In this document: in pieces, positions 60,649 through 64,000 of the stretch
Position numbering within the stretch: the stretch's first letter is position 1
Layout of the letters: every line of letters begins with the position of its first letter
Source: Fibrobacterota bacterium
Lineage (GTDB): Bacteria > Fibrobacterota > Chitinivibrionia > Chitinivibrionales > Chitinispirillaceae
Direction: 5' to 3'
NCBI GenBank assembly: GCA_023436145.1
Contig: JAEZKP010000084.1
Location: 1-64,000 of the forward strand
Length of the DNA stretch: 64,000 nucleotides
Notes under the pieces: generated by a model
What the model was told of the DNA's origin: nothing
Databases searched by the model: none
The model's input: only the letters and a program-made list of their open reading frames with translations
Program-made: the position numbers and the translations under genes

Positions 60649-61221
60649 TCATGATACCCTGGTGTCTGATTCTATAGTTATCTGGTCATCCAGATTTACA
60701 AGTATTACATTGAGGTCCAGGCAGATGTTATGGATGATCTCTCTGAGAAAGGAGTTGTTGTATGTACCAGCAATTGAGTGCTCTGATACTATGCTGGTAA
60801 GTAGTTCCGCAAGTCGGTTAAGTTGCTGGAAGATATCCCGGTTATTGAATGAACCCTTTTCATGCAAGTTGAAACAGTTTGCAGTTGTCTGCAGGAAAAG
60901 CTGCTGGTTATCGGAAATGGATTGCTTTTTAGGAGTGCTCATCTGATCCATCAGTCTGTCTGCTATGCTATCAAATTTCGCAGGAACGAGTCTGGGTGTA
61001 TGGACAAAAGAGTCAACCAGCAGATGATCTTTGTTGCCAGTTGCAGACCTGCTATTCGAATGAGAAGAGATTTCATTGCACTTTAATATTCCCCGCAGCC
61101 TGTTTCCCAGACAATGGAAACTGGGATAGATTTTCTCCGAGAAGAAACCCTGGATGGATCTGATCATGATAAAGCCACTCCTGATTTTATTAAAGAAATC
61201 TGATCTGTTTAAAAATCGCAT
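60649..61221 (-). CDS. Hypothetical protein, 190 residues
   Basis: The open frame encodes a mainly helical, soluble protein: N-terminal basic stretch (MRFLNRSDFFNKIRSGFIMI), a polar middle (SSHSNSRSATGNKDHLLVDS) and a helical C-terminal half (DIFQQLNRLAELLTSIVSEH, SFLREIIHNICLDLNVILVN). No domain is recognised and no signal peptide is evident. It is isolated, between a tRNA terminator and the divergent barrel gene at 61399. The codon pattern looks real but the start is uncertain. Confidence 0.55.
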   Translation of the reverse strand: MRFLNRSDFFNKIRSGFIMIRSIQGFFSEKIYPSFHCLGNRLRGILKCNEISSHSNSRSATGNKDHLLVDSFVHTPRLVPAKFDSIADRLMDQMSTPKKQSISDNQQLFLQTTANCFNLHEKGSFNNRDIFQQLNRLAELLTSIVSEHSIAGTYNNSFLREIIHNICLDLNVILVNLDDQITIESDTRVS

Positions 61222-61398
61222 CTGTTATCAAATTAACCTGAAAGGAAAGTTACAAACAAGTTACATTTTTGGGTAAAAACGAATCAGTAATGAAACAGCG
61301 GGGTAGGGCTGATTTTCTTGAAAACACTGGCATGTGAGTTGCAAATTGGGAAAAGATAGAATTTTAACCGGATCACCTGAAGCTGGAGGGAGAAGTCC

Positions 61399-61926
61399 AT
61401 GAAAAGAGGAATTTTAGCGCTTTGCAGCCTGCTTCTCATTTTGCAGTCAATCACCTTTGCACAGCAGGATACGACTCAGGATACGACTAGAAATGACTGG
61501 TTTGACGGTGGGGAAGTATCACCGGAAGTGCCCCGTTTTGAAATCGGTCCTTTTCTGGGGCAGCCAATAGGTCTTATTGCCCGGTGGTGGTTTAATTCTG
61601 TAAATGCAGTGGATGTAATAGGTGCCTGGTCATTTACTGAAAACGGGATTTTTGAGTTGGATGCCAGTTATATACTCAATTACTACTACCCCAGAATTAA
61701 AACTGGTACTCTTCCGTTATATGTAGGTGCTGGTGGAGGATTTCGTATTGGAGATGACTGGTTTATAGGGGTGCGTTTCCCGGTAGGAGCAGTGTATTTA
61801 TTTGAAAACTTTCCGGTGAGTCTGTTTGCAGAAGTCGATCCACAATGGCAGTTTTTACCGGACAATGGTTTTGTTATTGGGGGAGGAGTTGGGATAAGAG
61901 TGACTTTGGGAAGCGCTTCGAAATGA
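61399..61926 (+). CDS. Putative outer-membrane beta-barrel protein, 175 residues
   Basis: A signal peptide (MKRGILALCSLLLILQSITFAQ) is followed by an Asp/Thr-rich linker (QQDTTQDTTRNDW) and a run of strands with glycine turns: FEIGPFLGQPIGLIARWW, AVDVIGAWSFTENGIFELDA, LPLYVGAGGGFRIGDDWFIG and VIGGGVGIRVTLG. The layout fits an eight-stranded small barrel with a periplasmic linker. GGAGGGAG precedes the ATG. The gene ends in a terminator hairpin and is followed by a radical SAM gene on the same strand. Confidence 0.72.
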   Translation: MKRGILALCSLLLILQSITFAQQDTTQDTTRNDWFDGGEVSPEVPRFEIGPFLGQPIGLIARWWFNSVNAVDVIGAWSFTENGIFELDASYILNYYYPRIKTGTLPLYVGAGGGFRIGDDWFIGVRFPVGAVYLFENFPVSLFAEVDPQWQFLPDNGFVIGGGVGIRVTLGSASK

Positions 61927-61937
61927 AGATAGTTTTG

Positions 61938-61964
61938 GCATGAATCTCGCATTCAGCTTTTTTT
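61938..61964 (+). terminator. Intrinsic terminator after the beta-barrel gene
   Basis: GCATGAAT (61938-61945) pairs with ATTCAGC (61951-61957) with one bulged A and a 5-base loop, followed by TTTTTTT. It separates the barrel gene from the radical SAM gene. Confidence 0.6.
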
Positions 61965-62041
61965 AACAATTTTTTCTGTGATCATTAAGAATAGTAAACT
62001 AAAATGCCCAAGCTGTAGCCAATCATCATAAAGGGAATTCT

Positions 62042-63478
62042 ATGAACCTGAATACCAGTACTTATCAGAAGTTATTAACATCCATGGCATTTGGAATTGG
62101 AAGAAGAGTGGGGATCTGGAAAGTTGCGCTTCCTGTGATAGAAAAGGTTGCTCAGAGAGTTTTGGTAAAACAGGTTTCCTCGCAGGGTATCGATTCTGTA
62201 CGAGAGTATCAGGATCGATTCTTCATGAAGTTTAATGTTTTACGGGCGGCTCTCAAAGCTTACCAGAATGGGGCACCGGCGGTAAGAGAATGCATCCGTA
62301 ATTTGTTTATCCGTCAACTGCTTGGTCCTGGTATTCAGCAGGTAAAAGACCAGTTCAAAGCTAAATACGGGATAAATCCTCCCGGATTTATGACCATCTC
62401 TCCTGAGGGCTGCTGCAATCTTAAATGCCACAATTGTTATGCTGCCAGTATTCAAGGTAGTCTTCCCAGGTTGTCTAAAGATACCTTTGCCAGAATTCTC
62501 GATGAGAAATACAATGTATGGGGGAGCTGGTTTAATGTGATTTCAGGTGGTGAACCATTCATGTGGAAAGATGGAAACACCGATCTTATCGAAATAGCAA
62601 AGCAGCATCCGCATCAGTATTTCATGGTCTATACTAATGGGACACTAATCGATAAGCAGAAGGCTAAAAGATTAGCTGAAGTGGGTAACATTTCTCCGGC
62701 TCTTTCGGTGGAGGGTTTTGAAAAGGAGACTGATGCCAGAAGGGGAAATGGGACCCACAAACAGATTCTACAGGCTTTTGAAAATTTACGGGAAGCTGGA
62801 GTGCCATTTGGTATCTCAGTAACGGCTACAGCGCAGAATGCAGAGATACTGCTCAATGATGAGCTTATAGATTTTTATTTTGATAAACAGGGAGCCATTT
62901 ACCAGTGGGTTTTCCAGTATATGCCTATTGGTAGAGGAGCAGACACCCACAATCAGATTCCCCCTGAAATCCGCAAAAAAATCTGGTATAAAGAACATGA
63001 ATGGGTATGCAAACGTCGTTTACTGATAGCGGATTTCTGGAATGGAGGGACGTTTGTTTCCGGTTGTATTGCAGGTGGGCGGCAGGATGGTTATCTATAT
63101 GTCGACTGGACCGGTAATGTATATCCTTGCGTATTTGTCCCTTACTGGAAGGACAATGTTCATGATCTCTACTCAAAGGGAAAAACACTCACCGATGCAC
63201 TTTTTTCCGATCTGTTTCAGGGATGGCGGGATTGGCAGCAAAACTATAGTAGTATCGATGTACCATTGGATAAACGGGGTAATCTCATCCGGCCCTGTCT
63301 TATGAGAGACCATCACGATTGTGCCAGGGATGTACTTCTGAATACTGGAGCCAAACCCGGTAACAGTAGCGCAGAGGTCTGTCTTTCCGATAAAAGCTAT
63401 AAAGATGCGCTTAAAGAATATGACCAGCAACTGGCAGATCAGCTGGATCCGATCTGGAAAGAAAAGTATAAAAAATGA
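62042..63478 (+). CDS. Radical SAM/SPASM-type enzyme of unknown function
   Basis: This 478-residue enzyme has a long helical N-terminal domain (about 1-110: MNLNTSTYQKLLTSMAFGIG, VREYQDRFFMKFNVLRAALK) before the CxxxCxxC motif at Cys125, 129 and 132 (CCNLKCHNCYA), followed by ISGGEPFMWKDGNTDLIEIA. The C-terminal part has further Cys (FVSGCIAGGRQDGYLYVDWT, YPCVFVPYW, CLMRDHHDCARDVL) consistent with a SPASM- or twitch-like second cluster. The family resembles peptide- or cofactor-modifying radical SAM enzymes, but no substrate gene is recognisable next to it. Confidence 0.82.
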   Translation: MNLNTSTYQKLLTSMAFGIGRRVGIWKVALPVIEKVAQRVLVKQVSSQGIDSVREYQDRFFMKFNVLRAALKAYQNGAPAVRECIRNLFIRQLLGPGIQQVKDQFKAKYGINPPGFMTISPEGCCNLKCHNCYAASIQGSLPRLSKDTFARILDEKYNVWGSWFNVISGGEPFMWKDGNTDLIEIAKQHPHQYFMVYTNGTLIDKQKAKRLAEVGNISPALSVEGFEKETDARRGNGTHKQILQAFENLREAGVPFGISVTATAQNAEILLNDELIDFYFDKQGAIYQWVFQYMPIGRGADTHNQIPPEIRKKIWYKEHEWVCKRRLLIADFWNGGTFVSGCIAGGRQDGYLYVDWTGNVYPCVFVPYWKDNVHDLYSKGKTLTDALFSDLFQGWRDWQQNYSSIDVPLDKRGNLIRPCLMRDHHDCARDVLLNTGAKPGNSSAEVCLSDKSYKDALKEYDQQLADQLDPIWKEKYKK

Positions 63479-63487
63479 TATTGAAAA

Positions 63488-63516
63488 CAGAAGGGGGCAT
63501 ATTGGGGCCCCTTCTG
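63488..63516. terminator. Hairpin between convergent genes
   Basis: CAGAAGGGG (63488-63496) pairs with CCCCTTCTG (63508-63516). It lies between the radical SAM stop and the stop of the convergent HdeD-like gene and could serve both strands, although the T-runs are short. Confidence 0.55.
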
Positions 63517-63543
63517 TAATGAATCTATACTATAGATTTTTTA

Positions 63544-64000
63544 TTAGTGTGCTGGAATCTCTTTTCCTGTTGGCTGGTAGCTTATCGAATAAGGTAGTGT
63601 TACCATGACAATACCCTGGATAAGAATTTCCACTCCCACCATAAGTCCGATAAACCAGATTGCAGAGATCGGCCATCCGGAAAGTACAATAAAGCCAAGT
63701 ATAAGAGAAACTATTCCTCCAAACATTACCCAACCCCATTGACTTCCCTGTTCGAGTGGCGCAGCTATTGCTCTGAAAAGTCCTGATGTTATTAGAAATA
63801 CCGCAATTAAAAAGGTTAATGAAAGTATGCCAACCACTGGTCGGGAGATAAGAAGTACCCCGATTACTAAAGAGAGAGTACCTCCAAAGATTTTCCACCA
63901 GAACCCTTTATCATGTCGGCTTCCCACCGCATGAACCGCATCCACAATACCCCTGACTGAAAGAACAAGACCTAAAAATACCACACTCACGTAAGTGGTA
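63544..64000 (-). CDS. HdeD/DUF308 family membrane protein, 5' end beyond the window
   Basis: The frame runs from the stop at 63544 to the window end without a stop, so the N-terminus (probably one or two helices) is missing; a GTG at 63990 would give 148 residues but cuts the first helix. The visible part has paired short helices of the DUF308 repeat (VVFLGLVLSVRGIVDAVHAV, FGGTLSLVIGVLLISRPVVG, LTFLIAVFLITSGLFRAI, FGGIVSLILGFIVLSGWP, WFIGLMVGVEILIQGIVMVT). HdeD-type proteins are linked to acid resistance in enteric bacteria, but their role elsewhere is unknown. Confidence 0.82.
   Translation of the reverse strand, partial: TTYVSVVFLGLVLSVRGIVDAVHAVGSRHDKGFWWKIFGGTLSLVIGVLLISRPVVGILSLTFLIAVFLITSGLFRAIAAPLEQGSQWGWVMFGGIVSLILGFIVLSGWPISAIWFIGLMVGVEILIQGIVMVTLPYSISYQPTGKEIPAH

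Noticed and set aside
60545..60653. Frame reading GVSRILYYYNNCNN after the tRNA-His terminator
   Set aside because: No start codon with ribosome binding site and no match to a family; too short to support.

Overview
The window reads as chromosomal DNA of a Gram-negative bacterium of moderate to low GC. Lipoprotein-type signal peptides, several small outer-membrane-like beta-barrels, a lipocalin, a RecBC pair, AGGAGG-type ribosome binding sites and a lipoprotein/radical-SAM pair best known from Bacteroidota and relatives point to the FCB side of the tree (Fibrobacterota- or Chitinispirillum-like). That placement is inference only; no rRNA gene is present. Two tRNA genes (Leu-CAG, His-GTG) are encoded, both with CCA.

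Layout. 1-0.65 kb: two decayed tandem copies of a C-terminal gene fragment. 0.8-10.5 kb: a lipoprotein gene, then (minus strand) recB, recC, an AraC/GyrI-type regulator and an AIM24-family gene; recD is not here. 10.6-15.6 kb: beta-barrel, lipoprotein and lipoprotein-associated radical SAM enzyme, then a methyltransferase coupled to a deacetylase-like protein. 15.6-20.9 kb: a complete five-gene oppABCDF-type peptide importer on the minus strand. 21.2-25.2 kb: MFS permease with a small membrane protein gene, a PIN-toxin/53-residue partner module, and a uridine-kinase-like/DHDPS-like fusion. 25.3-28.8 kb: an 832-residue radical SAM protein, a 44-residue peptide with a strong ribosome binding site, and a HELGHH metalloprotease-like protein. 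28.9-32.9 kb: lipocalin, SRPBCC protein, NucS-like protein, two NmrA-like paralogues.

33-50.4 kb is mainly housekeeping: tRNA-Leu, mutL, mtaB, two HDOD proteins, ftsY, tsaD with a 49-residue membrane protein gene, a STAS-like membrane protein divergent from a receiver-HATPase protein and a receiver lacking its phospho-acceptor Asp, a large Ig-like repeat surface protein coupled to a beta-barrel, then a DUF512 radical SAM protein, rluB-type pseudouridine synthase and gph. 50.5-54.7 kb: a secreted protein with a strong terminator, argA, and a decayed Rhs island with displaced tip and putative immunity gene. 54.9-64 kb: uvrD/rep-type helicase, nupC, membrane and secreted proteins, tRNA-His, a beta-barrel, a radical SAM/SPASM protein and an HdeD-like protein cut by the window end.

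Themes: five radical SAM enzymes in 64 kb, several pairs of envelope proteins, and many genes overlapping or spaced by only a few bases, so most of the window is probably transcribed as short operons. Four small genes (21238-21387, 23302-23463, 27972-28106, 39273-39422) were found by reading the sequence directly; each is supported by a ribosome binding site or by its position against a neighbouring gene.
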